Of a stretch of 64,000 bases of DNA, positions 1 to 9,529 are shown one piece after another. The notes under the pieces were generated by a model. The model worked only from the letters and a program-made list of their open reading frames with translations, did no database searches and was not told the DNA's origin. Position numbers and translations under genes: made by a program. Every line of letters begins with the position of its first letter. The stretch's first letter is position 1. Source of the stretch: Colwellia piezophila ATCC BAA-637 (GTDB taxonomy: Bacteria > Pseudomonadota > Gammaproteobacteria > Enterobacterales > Alteromonadaceae); the NCBI RefSeq assembly GCF_000378625.1, contig NZ_KB905167.1, positions 186,001 through 250,000 of the forward strand, in the 5' to 3' direction.

Positions 1-549
1 ATGAGAGTATGTAGGAAGTGCTAACTTCTCGATGAGTACTGATATAGCGATTTCTTCATCAATGATGATATAACGAGGCTGATCACCACAAAGGTAAACT
101 AGGCTGGTTGAGCCAACTTGTACTACCGGACTTAAACTATCAGGGACTTGCGCGAACTCTTGTTGCAATAATGAACTTGCTTCTTTACCAACCAAAGCAA
201 TAAAGCATAGCTCTTTAGCCTCATCGATATTAACCTTAGCGAAAACACCAAATTTTTTCAGTGCGTTAAGTGAATTTTCAATACCGGCTTTAGGTTGTAA
301 TAATAAATGAGCAGCAGAGCGGTTAATTAATCTAAAAACGGAAAAAACTTTTCCTTTGGCATCACAGTGAGCCCCAACAAGTAGGTTTGTTGCGGTGCTA
401 TTGTCAACATCACAAGTAACTTGTCCTTGCAGATATTTGCTTTGCTCTTCACCAGATAACGAAATTGCCCCAAATTCACTAAGTTCAATAAGGTAAGTCG
501 CTGGTAGTTGTGCTAATGATGGTAATTGTGTGCTGATAGTAGTGGTCAT
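1..549 (-). CDS. ygfZ: tRNA-modifying protein YgfZ, N-terminal part (cut by window edge)
   Basis: An open frame reads leftwards from an ATG at 549 to the window edge without a stop, giving 183 residues; the E. coli protein has about 326. Two family signatures are visible: YLQGQVTCDV near residue 40, and GAHCDAKGKVFSVFRL around residue 60, which carries the Cys and Lys-Gly of the YgfZ/GcvT-like folate-binding family. YgfZ is a folate-dependent factor involved in Fe-S enzyme maintenance and tRNA modification. It lies divergent from sdhE, as in E. coli (ygfZ / ygfYX). A repeat element fills the gap between them. The family call is secure; the C-terminal half is not in the window. Confidence 0.9.
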   Translation of the reverse strand, partial: MTTTISTQLPSLAQLPATYLIELSEFGAISLSGEEQSKYLQGQVTCDVDNSTATNLLVGAHCDAKGKVFSVFRLINRSAAHLLLQPKAGIENSLNALKKFGVFAKVNIDEAKELCFIALVGKEASSLLQQEFAQVPDSLSPVVQVGSTSLVYLCGDQPRYIIIDEEIAISVLIEKLALPTYSH

Positions 550-577
550 ATTGAACTCAATGAAAAATCGCGGCTTG

Positions 578-843
578 TATACCCGTGACCATTCAAGATG
601 CATGTTTCAGAGTGCTTGAGCAATTTAAATTCAAGGCGCTGTGATGAAATAATGGTTGTTCCATTATAAGTCACAGCAACGATGAAGTGATGTTGCTCAA
701 ACGCTTCTTCGATGGGTTTAAAATGACTTTATACCGCGTTTAAATAATCAAACCATAGAATGACTATGCTTAAATTATTCTCCTTGCCTAAAGCCATTTT
801 AATTCCCACTGAAATCCTGCACTTTGATTGGTAACGGGTATAT
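578..843. repeat. Repeat element A, TATACCCGT-terminal inverted repeats, 266 bp
   Basis: The element starts with TATACCCGTGACCATTCAAG and ends with the near reverse complement (CTTTGATTGGTAACGGGTATA). Its two ends match the two ends of the element at 35450-35807, which lies in opposite orientation. There is no open frame of note inside. It looks like a MITE or a long REP-type element and occupies most of the ygfZ-sdhE gap (550-1000). The remaining ~160 bases upstream of sdhE show only AT-rich sequence in which a promoter is likely but not assigned. Confidence 0.75.
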
Positions 844-1000
844 ATTAAAGGTTAACTATAGAATAGGGGCGAAAATGGCAAAAACAACTAAGGTGATGGA
901 TTATATTAGTAGTAATTACTGTTTTTAATAGCTGTGCTGGCTGAGTTATTGTTACAATGCGTCCGTGTTAATCACCAGTGTTCATCAACAAGGGGTACTT

Positions 1001-1306
1001 ATGTCTGGTAATGAAGCTTCAAGCAATGCAGTGACAAATAATGAAAACTCGACTAATATTTCAAAAGTTAATAAAGCTCGCTTAAAGTGGGCATGTCGTC
1101 GCGGTATGCTAGAGTTAGATGTATTGTTTATTCCTTTTGTCGATGAAGCTTATGATGACTTATCAATAAAAGATCAGTTTATTTTTGAACGTTTACTGAC
1201 TAGTCAAGATCCTGAATTATTTGCATGGTTTATGGGGCATGAAGTTTGTGAAGATACAGAATTCAACGCTATGGTGCAATTTATACTCAAACGCGTCAAA
1301 GTATAA
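1001..1306 (+). CDS. sdhE: SdhE/CptB family FAD assembly factor
   Basis: A 101-residue protein with the SdhE core, including KARLKWACRRGMLELD and its RGxxE motif (RGMLE), which in known members guides covalent attachment of FAD to the succinate dehydrogenase flavoprotein. The PELFAWFMGH segment also matches the family. I chose the ATG at 1001 because AGGGG at 991-995 is correctly spaced before it; a GTG at 965 would add 12 residues without a better ribosome site. It overlaps the following ygfX frame, the same paired order as E. coli ygfY-ygfX. Acts in the cytoplasm on SdhA and probably FrdA (family knowledge). Confidence 0.92.
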   Translation: MSGNEASSNAVTNNENSTNISKVNKARLKWACRRGMLELDVLFIPFVDEAYDDLSIKDQFIFERLLTSQDPELFAWFMGHEVCEDTEFNAMVQFILKRVKV

Positions 1307-1730
1307 TGTCAATGTTCGTAAATCTCGCTTAAAGCTCGCTACGTATGGTTTATTAGGGCTAATACTTAGCTTAATATTGTTAGTAAACTTTACCTATTAC
1401 TATGTTCTAGCGCTAGTTATCGCGGTGATAGGCCTCATATATCTATGCTTCTTGGTAAATGTTAAACATACTCAGCCCATCATTCACTCCTTTACCTTAA
1501 CGGAGAGTGGCGATATTCACCTAGATAAAAACCCGCAGCGTTATCAACTTGTACAAGTGAGTCGAGTGAGCTTTATTGGTTGTTGGTTGATTATGGTGCC
1601 AAGTGAGTCGGTACTCAGTCAGCGCAGTATTGTGGTAAATCATACCCTGAAACAGTTTTTTATATTTAAGGATAGTATTTCCGAGCAAGATTTCTCTCGT
1701 CTTGCTCGAGTGATAAAGCAGCTAAGTTAA
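1221..1730 (+). CDS. ygfX: YgfX-like inner membrane protein, start uncertain
   Basis: The frame encodes two adjacent hydrophobic segments (about residues 42-60 and 62-80 of the longest version) followed by a soluble tail with PQRYQLVQVSR and a C-terminal LARVIKQLS, the layout of the YgfX/CptA family (about 135 residues in E. coli). It follows and overlaps sdhE, its usual partner. The start is unclear: ATG 1221, ATG 1239 and GTG 1248 are the only usual start codons before the conserved part, and all lie inside sdhE, giving an overlap of 60-86 bases. None has a good Shine-Dalgarno, so translation is probably coupled to sdhE. The proposed role in E. coli (interaction with cytoskeletal proteins) is from the literature and not seen here. 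Confidence 0.75.
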   Translation: MHGLWGMKFVKIQNSTLWCNLYSNASKYNVNVRKSRLKLATYGLLGLILSLILLVNFTYYYVLALVIAVIGLIYLCFLVNVKHTQPIIHSFTLTESGDIHLDKNPQRYQLVQVSRVSFIGCWLIMVPSESVLSQRSIVVNHTLKQFFIFKDSISEQDFSRLARVIKQLS

Positions 1731-1747
1731 CTTTGTTCTAGTTTAGT

Positions 1748-3346
1748 TTAACTGGGTGATAGTATGGTTGGTTGTGCCGTTGGTAATAAGTCTGGATAAT
1801 CTAAGGTGTAATGTAAACCTCTACTCTCTTTTCGCTCCATGGCACATTTGATAATGAGCTCAGCCACCTGCACTAGGTTTCTTAATTCAAGTAAATTATT
1901 ACTGACTTTAAAGTTTTGATAATAATCTTCTATTTCTCTCTGTAACAACTCAACCCGATGTAATGCTCGTTCAAGACGTTTTGTGGTGCGAACAATGCCA
2001 ACGTAATCCCACATAAATAATCTAAGCTCGTGCCAATTATGCTGAATGACCACTTCTTCATCTGAGTCAGTTACTCGGCTCTCATCCCAAAGTGGTAGCG
2101 TTAAGTAGCGGTTATCTTGCACTAAGCTCTCAGTGATCTCTATGGCTGCTGCTCTAGCAAAAACTAGGCATTCAAGTAGAGAGTTACTGGCTAAACGATT
2201 TGCACCGTGCAAACCGGTATATGACATTTCACCAATAGCATAGAGTTGGCTAATATCAGTTCTACCTTGATGATCAACCATAACACCACCACAGGTATAA
2301 TGAGCGGCAGGCACAATAGGAATAGGTTGTTTAGTAATATCTATGCCTAAGGACATAGTTTTTTCATAGATAGTTGGAAAATGCTGCTTAATAAAGTCAC
2401 TGGGTTTATGGCTAATATCAAGGTACATACAATCTGCACCTAAGCGTTTCATTTCATAATCAATCGCCCGAGCAACAATATCACGTGGTGCTAACTCTGC
2501 GCGTTCATCAAAAGCAGGCATAAAGCGACTGCCATCAGGGCGTCTTAACTTAGCGCCTTCACCGCGAAGCGCCTCGGTCAGTAAAAAGGTACCAGCAGAA
2601 GGGTGAAATAAACAAGTCGGATGAAATTGATTGAATTCCATATTGGCAACGCGACAACCTGCACGCCATGCCATTGCAATACCATCACCACTAGCAACAT
2701 CGGGATTAGAAGTATATTGATATACCTTGCTAGCACCGCCAGTCGCTAAAATAGTTTTTTGTGCATAGATGCTTTCTACTTTTTCAGTATTTCTATTCCA
2801 TACATAGGCGCCAATACACTGTTTTGGTTGGCTACCCGAGGAGCTAGGTTGACAAATTAGGTCGATAGCATTAAATCGTTCAAATATACGAATACGTGAA
2901 TGTTGCTTTACTTGATCGGCTAACGTTGTTTGGATGGCTTGGCCTGTTGCATCAGCGGCATGTAATATTCTACGATGACTATGACCGCCTTCGCGCGTTA
3001 AGTGGTAACGGTCTTCCCCCTTAGCATTATGCTCCTTATCAAAGGCAACACCCTGGCCAATCAACCACTCTAAACAAGACTTAGCATTTTCAGTGGTAAA
3101 GCGTACGGTCTCTTCATCACACAAACCAGCACCAGCAATAATAGTGTCTTCAACATGAGCGGCAATACTATCATTCTCATCAAAGACCGCGGCAATGCCT
3201 CCTTGGGCATAATATGTAGAGCCTTCGTTTAATGGCCCTTTACTTAAAATGACGACATCAGCACTTTTAGCTAAATGTAGCGCTAAGGTTAAGCCTGCGG
3301 CGCCACTACCTATGATTAAAACATCACAATTGTTTTGTTGAGTCAT
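1748..3346 (-). CDS. nadB: L-aspartate oxidase
   Basis: A 532-residue flavoprotein that oxidises L-aspartate to iminoaspartate, the first step of de novo NAD synthesis. The N-terminal dinucleotide-binding motif GSGAAG lies at residues 13-18. [28 protein letters not shown] and the [11 protein letters not shown] region are typical of NadB and set it apart from succinate dehydrogenase flavoproteins; the C-terminal helical domain is complete. Length is as in E. coli (540). It is divergent from rpoE, a conserved arrangement in gammaproteobacteria, with a 227-bp shared promoter region. It ends 18 bases from the convergent ygfX, with no obvious terminator between. Confidence 0.97.
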   Translation of the reverse strand: MTQQNNCDVLIIGSGAAGLTLALHLAKSADVVILSKGPLNEGSTYYAQGGIAAVFDENDSIAAHVEDTIIAGAGLCDEETVRFTTENAKSCLEWLIGQGVAFDKEHNAKGEDRYHLTREGGHSHRRILHAADATGQAIQTTLADQVKQHSRIRIFERFNAIDLICQPSSSGSQPKQCIGAYVWNRNTEKVESIYAQKTILATGGASKVYQYTSNPDVASGDGIAMAWRAGCRVANMEFNQFHPTCLFHPSAGTFLLTEALRGEGAKLRRPDGSRFMPAFDERAELAPRDIVARAIDYEMKRLGADCMYLDISHKPSDFIKQHFPTIYEKTMSLGIDITKQPIPIVPAAHYTCGGVMVDHQGRTDISQLYAIGEMSYTGLHGANRLASNSLLECLVFARAAAIEITESLVQDNRYLTLPLWDESRVTDSDEEVVIQHNWHELRLFMWDYVGIVRTTKRLERALHRVELLQREIEDYYQNFKVSNNLLELRNLVQVAELIIKCAMERKESRGLHYTLDYPDLLPTAQPTILSPS

Positions 3347-3523
3347 GTTGAATTGGTTTAATTCTGCTGTTAAAGCGAATGTATAAGTAAATAAGATTCA
3401 GGTATTCTATAATACATAGATATAAGCTGCCAGAAATAGCGTTTAATTACCTTCTGGAAAATGTAATATCATTGCTCTACAAGCTATTTAATGAACTATT
3501 TTTAAAAAGATTGAAAATAAACA

Positions 3524-3550
3524 GAACTTTTTAACAATACACTAGTCTTA
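3524..3550 (+). promoter_or_regulatory. Probable sigma-E promoter of rpoE
   Basis: GAACTT at 3524-3529 is followed after 16 bases by TCTTA at 3546-3550. This is close to the established sigma-E pattern (GAACTT, 16-17 bases, TCTGA), one base off in the -10. It sits 24 bases before the first rpoE start codon. RpoE genes of this group usually autoregulate from such a site; that use here is inference. Confidence 0.65.
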
Positions 3551-3573
3551 TTTTATGCGTTTGTTTCGAGCCA

Positions 3574-4209
3574 ATGGAAAATATGAGTAGCAATCAATTG
3601 TCAGTGTTAAAAGATATGGCTCAAAAGAGCGAACCAAATATAGATCAGCAACTTGTTGAACGGGTTCAGCGTGGCGATAAAAATGCCTTTAACCTGCTGG
3701 TAACTAAATATCAGCACAAAGTTGCTAATTTAGTGAGTCGCTATGTTAAAAATCATAGTGATGTACCAGATATAGTACAAGAAGCCTTTATTAAAGCATA
3801 TAGAGCCTTGCCTAATTTTAGAGGGGACAGTGCTTTTTATACTTGGCTTTATCGGATTGCGGTCAATTGTGCAAAAAACCATAGTGTAGCGCTTGGTCGT
3901 AAACCACCAAGTAATGATGTGGAAATTGATGATGCTGAACTTTACGACGGTGGTGGTGCTTTGCGGGAGAATGCCTCTCCTGAAAAAATATTACTTACCG
4001 AAGAAATTAAAAAAATTATTTTCAGTACCATGGAATCTCTACCCGAAGATTTACGTTTAGCGATTAACTTTCGAGAAATTGAAGGGCTTAGCTATGAAGA
4101 AATAGCTACGATAATGGAATGTCCTGTAGGCACAGTACGATCACGTATTTTTAGAGCTCGTGATGCCATAGACAAGAAAATTCGTCCTTTATTACAAAGA
4201 AGTAATTAA
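3574..4209 (+). CDS. rpoE: RNA polymerase sigma-E (ECF) factor
   Basis: A 211-residue ECF sigma factor, very close to E. coli RpoE (191). Region 2 is seen as LVERVQRGDKNAFNLLVTKYQHK through DIVQEAFIKAYRALPNFRG, and region 4 as YEEIATIMECPVGTVRSRI. It directs the envelope-stress regulon and is held by RseA at the membrane. Start codons at 3574, 3583 and 3616 are all possible; the last would give a 197-residue protein nearer the family length. It heads the rpoE-rseA-rseB-rseC operon, and a sigma-E-like promoter lies just upstream. Confidence 0.96.
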   Translation: MENMSSNQLSVLKDMAQKSEPNIDQQLVERVQRGDKNAFNLLVTKYQHKVANLVSRYVKNHSDVPDIVQEAFIKAYRALPNFRGDSAFYTWLYRIAVNCAKNHSVALGRKPPSNDVEIDDAELYDGGGALRENASPEKILLTEEIKKIIFSTMESLPEDLRLAINFREIEGLSYEEIATIMECPVGTVRSRIFRARDAIDKKIRPLLQRSN

Positions 4210-4254
4210 GTCATTTGTGAAAGCAGATTTAACTAGGTGTTTTAAGGTAAATGT

Positions 4255-4965
4255 ATGAGTGAAAATAAATCAGAATCAATATCATCATTAGTTGATAATT
4301 ACTCGCCATCAGCAGACGATACGGTTAGCGCTCATTTAGTTGATAGCATGCTAAAGGACGAAAGTTTATCTAGTACCTGGCAAAACTACCATCTAATAGG
4401 TGATGTACTGCGTGATGAAGTTCAGCAGTCTTTACCACTAGATTTAAGTGAAATTATTTCGGCGGCAATTGCTCAAGAAGCTACTATATTGTCACCTAAT
4501 TCCGCAGCACAGTCTTCAAACGAAAATTTACCAAAAAATAATGGCTTAGCTGCAGAGGATGACGGTCTTGTCTCCCAAATACAAGCGTCGAAGAACACTG
4601 GTGGTGTTATTGATGCGACATACCGATTTAAAGCCAGAGTTTCTGCTTTTATCAAGCCTATGGGGCAAGTTGCCATCGCCGCCTCTGCTGCTGCTTTAAT
4701 GATTGTTGGTGTTCAACATAATGTTACTGATAATTTATCAGTAACACCAAGTGACGTGGTACAAACTGTACCTTTAGCGGGTTATGCCAACCCGGTAAGT
4801 TTTAATGTGCAATCACCTCAGGTTCAACACCAATCGGGTCTGCAAAAGTCAAAACAAGCAATTAATGAGCAATTAGTTGCTCAGAGAGTTGCGCAACATC
4901 AACGTTTGCAAGCTCTTTTAAAAGATCATAATCAGCAAATGAAAATAGGTAGTAATATAAAATAG
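4255..4965 (+). CDS. rseA: Anti-sigma-E factor RseA
   Basis: A 236-residue single-pass membrane protein. The N-terminal cytoplasmic part holds the RseA motif WQNYHLIGDVLRDE (residues 42-55), which contacts sigma-E in known members. A hydrophobic segment at about residues 139-154 is the membrane helix. The periplasmic tail is rich in Gln, Val and His and would bind RseB and be cut by DegS. It follows rpoE by 45 bases and precedes rseB. The stretch between the sigma-binding domain and the helix (about residues 75-130) is long and low in complexity, as is common in Alteromonadales. Confidence 0.93.
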   Translation: MSENKSESISSLVDNYSPSADDTVSAHLVDSMLKDESLSSTWQNYHLIGDVLRDEVQQSLPLDLSEIISAAIAQEATILSPNSAAQSSNENLPKNNGLAAEDDGLVSQIQASKNTGGVIDATYRFKARVSAFIKPMGQVAIAASAAALMIVGVQHNVTDNLSVTPSDVVQTVPLAGYANPVSFNVQSPQVQHQSGLQKSKQAINEQLVAQRVAQHQRLQALLKDHNQQMKIGSNIK

Positions 4966-5021
4966 CTTGATTGGCTGAATTAGTTGATAATTGCACTTTC
5001 AGCCATCATTTTTGAGAACCT

Positions 5022-6074
5022 ATGAAATTATCGGCACTTTTTTTATTGCTGCTAAGCTTTAACGTATCGGCAATAACTACCGATACGGCCAAACTGTGGC
5101 TCGACCGACTCTCCCAGTCACTTCGTCAACTCAACTTCACTACTTCTTTTGTTGTTGTTAAAAACAATCAAGCCGAGCCTTATCATTGGCTGCATGGCAT
5201 TGGTGAAAATGACCAAGAACTAGAAATACTTTCTCGCCTTAATGGACCGCGTCGTGATGTCTTACGCCAAGGTGATATCGTGAGTTATATCGAGCCGGAA
5301 ATAGAGCCTTACTCTATTATTTCTGATGAGGTTCACAGTCCCATACCGACAATTTTTAGAGGAGATATAAGCGATATAGAAGAAAGTTATCGCTTTATTT
5401 CTGTTGGCCGCAGTCGAGTTTTAGGGCGTGTTGCTCAACTTGTTCGAATTGTTGCAAAAGATAAATATCGCCTCAGTTACTGGCTCTGGCTTGATCAACA
5501 AACAGGTCTGTTACTAAAAATGGCTGTGCTTAACCGTCAAGGGCAGTTACTGGAGCAAGTTCAATTTACCCATATAGAGGTAACCGACAAGTTATCTGAT
5601 AATTTAGAGCAGTTACAAAACACAGAGTTACCCGCGATTATAACGCTAAATAATCAACAGAAAAATACCGCCTTACCTTGGCAGTTAGGTTGGCTTCCAC
5701 AAGGGTTTTCTAAAGTAAAATCAAATCAACATAGGTTAAACAGTTATAATCAAGACACTAGTAAATCAGTAGATTTAATGCGTTTTTCTGATGGTCTAGT
5801 CGATATATCCGTTTATGTGAATCCAAGCCAGCAGACGTATAGAGAACCAGAATACGCTCATGATGGCGCAATTATGGTTTTTAATTATATTGTACAAGGG
5901 ATTGAAGTGGGTGTTGTTGGTAATATACCATTAGCTACGGCGAGAAAAATTGCTGAATCAATAAAATATAGACCAATTAATGAACAGAAAAATCATGACC
6001 AGAACAAGATCCAAAGTAGTGGCAACGGTTCCGGCAATGTTCAGCATCCTGTCAGAGAAGAAAAACATGATTAA
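5022..6074 (+). CDS. rseB: Periplasmic sigma-E regulator RseB (MucB family)
   Basis: A 350-residue protein with a signal peptide (MKLSALFLLLLSFNVSA, residues 1-17) and the two-domain MucB/RseB fold: an N-terminal lipoprotein-like half with HWLHGIGENDQELEILSRLNGPRRDV, and a C-terminal half beginning near LPWQLGWLPQGF. RseB binds the periplasmic part of RseA and senses misfolded porins or LPS, slowing DegS cleavage. It is slightly longer than E. coli RseB (318) through a Gln/Asn/Ser-rich tail. Its last 8 bases overlap the rseC start, suggesting translational coupling. Confidence 0.94.
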   Translation: MKLSALFLLLLSFNVSAITTDTAKLWLDRLSQSLRQLNFTTSFVVVKNNQAEPYHWLHGIGENDQELEILSRLNGPRRDVLRQGDIVSYIEPEIEPYSIISDEVHSPIPTIFRGDISDIEESYRFISVGRSRVLGRVAQLVRIVAKDKYRLSYWLWLDQQTGLLLKMAVLNRQGQLLEQVQFTHIEVTDKLSDNLEQLQNTELPAIITLNNQQKNTALPWQLGWLPQGFSKVKSNQHRLNSYNQDTSKSVDLMRFSDGLVDISVYVNPSQQTYREPEYAHDGAIMVFNYIVQGIEVGVVGNIPLATARKIAESIKYRPINEQKNHDQNKIQSSGNGSGNVQHPVREEKHD

Positions 6075-6546
6075 AGAGCAAGCTACTATTACTGCCATTG
6101 AGAACGGCCAAGTTACCGTTACAAGTCAAATAAAATCAACTTGTAGTGGTTGTGCGCAAGTTGATAGTTGTGGTAGTGGTCAAATTGCTAAAGCGCTGCC
6201 GCAACGAAAGCTCATGTTAACTTTACCCTATGATGTCACAACTCATGGTACCAGTTTAAAACTGGGGGGCGATGTGGTAATAGCCCTACCGGAAAAACAT
6301 CTGTTATCGAGTTCCGGTCAAGTTTATTTACTGCCCATATTTGGTTTGATTTCTTTTTCCGCGGTTGGGCAGTGGTTATTTAATCAGCAAATATTACCTC
6401 ATGAACTCATTGCGCTAGGTTTTGGCTTAACGGGGGGGTATTTAGGATATAGGCTTGCCAAGTTTAAGCAAAAACAGGGTGAACAGAGTGAAAATTTACA
6501 ACCGAGAATAATTGAAGTTCTCTCTTCGCCAAGTCAAGGCAAATAA
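6067..6546 (+). CDS. rseC: SoxR-reducing / sigma-E regulator RseC
   Basis: A 159-residue inner membrane protein of the RseC/MucC family. The ATG at 6067, overlapping the end of rseB by 8 bases, gives a start MIKEQATI that matches the family; a longer upstream frame would lie wholly inside rseB. A cysteine cluster C26-x2-C29-x5-C35 near the N terminus is the family signature. Two hydrophobic segments (around VYLLPIFGLISFSAVGQWLF and LIALGFGLTGGYLGYRLA) would span the membrane. Last gene of the rpoE operon; 168 bases separate it from lepA. Confidence 0.93.
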   Translation: MIKEQATITAIENGQVTVTSQIKSTCSGCAQVDSCGSGQIAKALPQRKLMLTLPYDVTTHGTSLKLGGDVVIALPEKHLLSSSGQVYLLPIFGLISFSAVGQWLFNQQILPHELIALGFGLTGGYLGYRLAKFKQKQGEQSENLQPRIIEVLSSPSQGK

Positions 6547-6714
6547 GTCTCAGCCTGTCACGGCTTGAAACAAAAGATATCTGAACAAAAGATAGCCCCA
6601 AGACAGTAAATTCGTTAAAATCCCTCACATTATTGCATTTAATATTTTTCCTTGATTCCTTTTCGGGATTTTAAGTTTGAAAAATAATCCATTATTTAGA
6701 GAAAATCTATAAAA

Positions 6715-8505
6715 ATGAAGAATATACGTAACTTTAGTATCATAGCTCACATTGACCATGGTAAATCTACACTTTCTGACCGTCTAATCCAGCATTGTGG
6801 CGGTTTACAAGAGCGTGAAATGGAAGCGCAAGTACTAGACTCAATGGATATTGAGCGAGAACGTGGTATCACCATTAAAGCGCAAAGTGTGACTTTAGAC
6901 TATAAAGCAAAAGATGGTGAAGTTTATCAATTAAACTTTATCGATACGCCCGGTCATGTTGATTTCTCTTATGAAGTATCACGTTCATTAGCCTCTTGTG
7001 AAGGTGCTTTGCTCGTTGTCGATGCTGGGCAGGGCGTTGAAGCGCAAACCGTTGCTAACTGTTATACCGCCCTTGAAATGGATTTAGAAGTTATACCTAT
7101 TTTAAATAAAATAGATTTACCACAAGCTGACCCTGAGCGTGTTGCTGAAGAAATTGAACATATTATTGGTATTGATGCTACCGATGCGGTGACTTGCTCG
7201 GCAAAAACAGGTTTGGGCATTGAAGATGTATTAGAAACTATCGTTGCCAATATTCCTCCACCTAAAGGTGATAAAGGTGCACCATTACAAGCTTTGATTG
7301 TTGATTCATGGTTTGATAATTACCAAGGTGTTGTTTCACTGGTTCGGATAATGAATGGTGAAGTCAAAAAAGGCGATAAAATGCTGGTGATGTCTACTGG
7401 ACAAGTTCACCAAATTGATAAAGTAGGAATTTTCACCCCTAAACAAACTGAAACGAGCATTTTAAGAGCCGGTGAAGTTGGTTTTATTATTGCGGGTATC
7501 AAAGAAATTCACGGTGCGCCAGTGGGCGATACTATCACTATCAGTAAAAAAGAAGCGTCTGAGCCATTAGCGGGTTTTGCTAAAGCTCAGCCACAAGTTT
7601 ATGCCGGTATTTTCCCGATAAGCTCTGAGGATTATGAAAATTTTAGAGATGCACTCAACAAATTAAGCCTTAACGATGCTTCTTTATTTTTCGAACCGGA
7701 AAGCTCATCAGCGTTAGGTTTTGGTTTCCGTATAGGTTTCCTTGGCATGCTGCATATGGAGATTATTCAAGAACGTCTTGCCCGTGAATATGATCTTGAT
7801 TTAATTACTACAGCGCCAACGGTAAACTATGAAATCGTATGTACTAATGGCGAGTTATTATCCATTGATAACCCAGCAGATTTGCCTGCCGTTAATAATA
7901 TTGATGAGATTAGAGAGCCAATCGTTCAAGCTAATATTCTAGTACCACAAGAATTTTTAGGTAATGTGATTAAGCTATGTATTGAAAAACGTGGTGTGCA
8001 AAAAGATATTATTTATCACGGCAATCAAGTTGCGGTAACTTATGAATTACCTATGGCTGAAGTGGTCATGGACTTCTTCGATAAACTTAAATCTACCAGT
8101 CGTGGTTATGCTTCACTTGATTATCACTTTGTTCGTTTTGAAACCGCCGATATGGTTCGCGTTGATGTGATGATCAATGGTGACAGAGTAGATGCTTTAG
8201 CGATGATCACCCATAGAAACCATTCAGCCGCACGCGGTCGTTTATTAGTTGATAAACTGAAAGAGTTAATCCATCGTCAGCAGTTTGACATTGCTATTCA
8301 AGCGGCTATTGGCAATAACGTAATTGCCCGTACCACAGTAAAGCAATTACGTAAAAACGTAACAGCGAAATGTTACGGTGGTGATATTAGTCGTAAGAAG
8401 AAACTTCTTCAAAAGCAAAAAGATGGCAAGAAACGCATGAAGCAAGTAGGTAATGTTGAAGTACCTCAAGAAGCGTTCCTAGCTGTACTTAAGCTTGATA
8501 GTTAG
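6715..8505 (+). CDS. lepA: Elongation factor 4 (LepA)
   Basis: A 596-residue translational GTPase that acts on stalled or mistranslocated ribosomes. The GTP-binding motifs are complete: AHIDHGKS (11-18), DTPG (77-80) and NKID (131-134). The EF-G-like domains follow, and the LepA-specific C-terminal domain ends with [32 protein letters not shown]. Length equals that of E. coli LepA (599). lepA-lepB-rnc-era-recO-pdxJ is a conserved gammaproteobacterial order. Start ATG at 6715, with GAGAAA about 10 bases upstream. Confidence 0.98.
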   Translation: MKNIRNFSIIAHIDHGKSTLSDRLIQHCGGLQEREMEAQVLDSMDIERERGITIKAQSVTLDYKAKDGEVYQLNFIDTPGHVDFSYEVSRSLASCEGALLVVDAGQGVEAQTVANCYTALEMDLEVIPILNKIDLPQADPERVAEEIEHIIGIDATDAVTCSAKTGLGIEDVLETIVANIPPPKGDKGAPLQALIVDSWFDNYQGVVSLVRIMNGEVKKGDKMLVMSTGQVHQIDKVGIFTPKQTETSILRAGEVGFIIAGIKEIHGAPVGDTITISKKEASEPLAGFAKAQPQVYAGIFPISSEDYENFRDALNKLSLNDASLFFEPESSSALGFGFRIGFLGMLHMEIIQERLAREYDLDLITTAPTVNYEIVCTNGELLSIDNPADLPAVNNIDEIREPIVQANILVPQEFLGNVIKLCIEKRGVQKDIIYHGNQVAVTYELPMAEVVMDFFDKLKSTSRGYASLDYHFVRFETADMVRVDVMINGDRVDALAMITHRNHSAARGRLLVDKLKELIHRQQFDIAIQAAIGNNVIARTTVKQLRKNVTAKCYGGDISRKKKLLQKQKDGKKRMKQVGNVEVPQEAFLAVLKLDS

Positions 8506-8527
8506 TTCACATATTAAGTTGAATTAA

Positions 8528-8564
8528 GAGGTAGCGACAGCTGAGCAGAGCAAGTCGCTACTTT
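8528..8564 (+). promoter_or_regulatory. Stem-loop in the lepB-rnc leader
   Basis: GTAGCGAC (8531-8538) and GTCGCTAC (8554-8561) form a perfect 8-bp stem, extendable to about 11 bp with wobble pairs, around a 15-base loop. It lies between lepA and lepB, 31 bases before the lepB start. The following TTTCT is too weak for a clear terminator. A processing or attenuation site is possible, since rnc is autoregulated by RNase III cleavage of its leader in E. coli; the role here is inference. Confidence 0.5.
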
Positions 8565-8595
8565 CTACCTAATAGGATTTTTAAATAGGAATAGT

Positions 8596-9528
8596 ATGGC
8601 CGTTTATTTTTCGATTATTTTAGTGATCATTACCGTATTAACCGGGATGGTTTGGTTTGCAGATAAGTTTTACTTAGCACCACAACGTAAGTTGAAAGCC
8701 CTAGCCGCACAAGATATAGCGAAAGAACAGTGTGCAGCAGAGCTTACTCCACAAGCTCTTGCAACATTAATCGAGCCTTCACCACTTGTTGATACCGCCG
8801 TTCAAATCTTCCCTGTGATTGCGTTTGTATTAATCCTACGCTCTTTCTTATACGAACCCTTTCAAATACCATCAGGCTCGATGATGCCGACATTACTAGA
8901 TGGCGACTTCATTTTAGTCAATAAATTCAATTATGGTTTAAGAGATCCAGTAGTAAGACATAAATTCTTAGAAAATAATTTGCCTGAACATGGCGATGTT
9001 GTTGTGTTCAAGTACCCACAAGATCCCCGAGTAGACTATATAAAGCGAGTTATTGGCTTGCCAGGCGATCGTATTATCTACCGAAACAAATCAATTTATA
9101 TAAAGCGCCCTTGTACCGATACTGATGTAAAGTGTCCAGAGTTCGTGCAAATACAACAAGATTATCTTGGTAAATATCAAGGCCCTGATGCGGAATTTGG
9201 TATGAATGAGTTCGAATCTAAAATGCTTAATAAGAGCCATAAAGTGTTAAATGATAGCCATACATTACCAAGAGTTGCTCATTACTTTGGGCAAGCTGGA
9301 ACTGCTTCAGATGAGTTCTTAGTACCGGCCAAACATTATTTCGTTATGGGTGATAACCGAGATAATTCATTAGATGGCCGTTTCTGGGGCTTTGTCCCAG
9401 AAGAAAATCTTGTTGGTGAAGCCGTTGCTATTTGGATGAGTTTTGATTTTAAGCGCAGTGAAGATAGTTTTTTACCTAAGTGGTTACCCAGTGGTGTTCG
9501 CTTTGAGCGTATCGGCGCTATAATTTAA
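8596..9528 (+). CDS. lepB: Signal peptidase I
   Basis: A 310-residue membrane peptidase that removes signal peptides of exported proteins. Two N-terminal hydrophobic segments (residues 1-21 and about 70-84) anchor it, with the catalytic part in the periplasm. The catalytic Ser is in [14 protein letters not shown] (Ser95) and the Lys in [13 protein letters not shown] (Lys150). The [17 protein letters not shown] box near the C terminus is also intact. It follows lepA and ends one base before rnc starts, so lepB and rnc are surely cotranscribed. Confidence 0.98.
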   Translation: MAVYFSIILVIITVLTGMVWFADKFYLAPQRKLKALAAQDIAKEQCAAELTPQALATLIEPSPLVDTAVQIFPVIAFVLILRSFLYEPFQIPSGSMMPTLLDGDFILVNKFNYGLRDPVVRHKFLENNLPEHGDVVVFKYPQDPRVDYIKRVIGLPGDRIIYRNKSIYIKRPCTDTDVKCPEFVQIQQDYLGKYQGPDAEFGMNEFESKMLNKSHKVLNDSHTLPRVAHYFGQAGTASDEFLVPAKHYFVMGDNRDNSLDGRFWGFVPEENLVGEAVAIWMSFDFKRSEDSFLPKWLPSGVRFERIGAII

Positions 9529-9529
9529 T

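Noticed and set aside
965..1000. GTG start for sdhE at 965
   Set aside because: The ATG at 1001 has a good ribosome site, and the extra residues are not family-like.
5980..6066. Longer rseC beginning inside rseB
   Set aside because: The extra 29 residues are read from rseB coding sequence; the family start matches ATG 6067.
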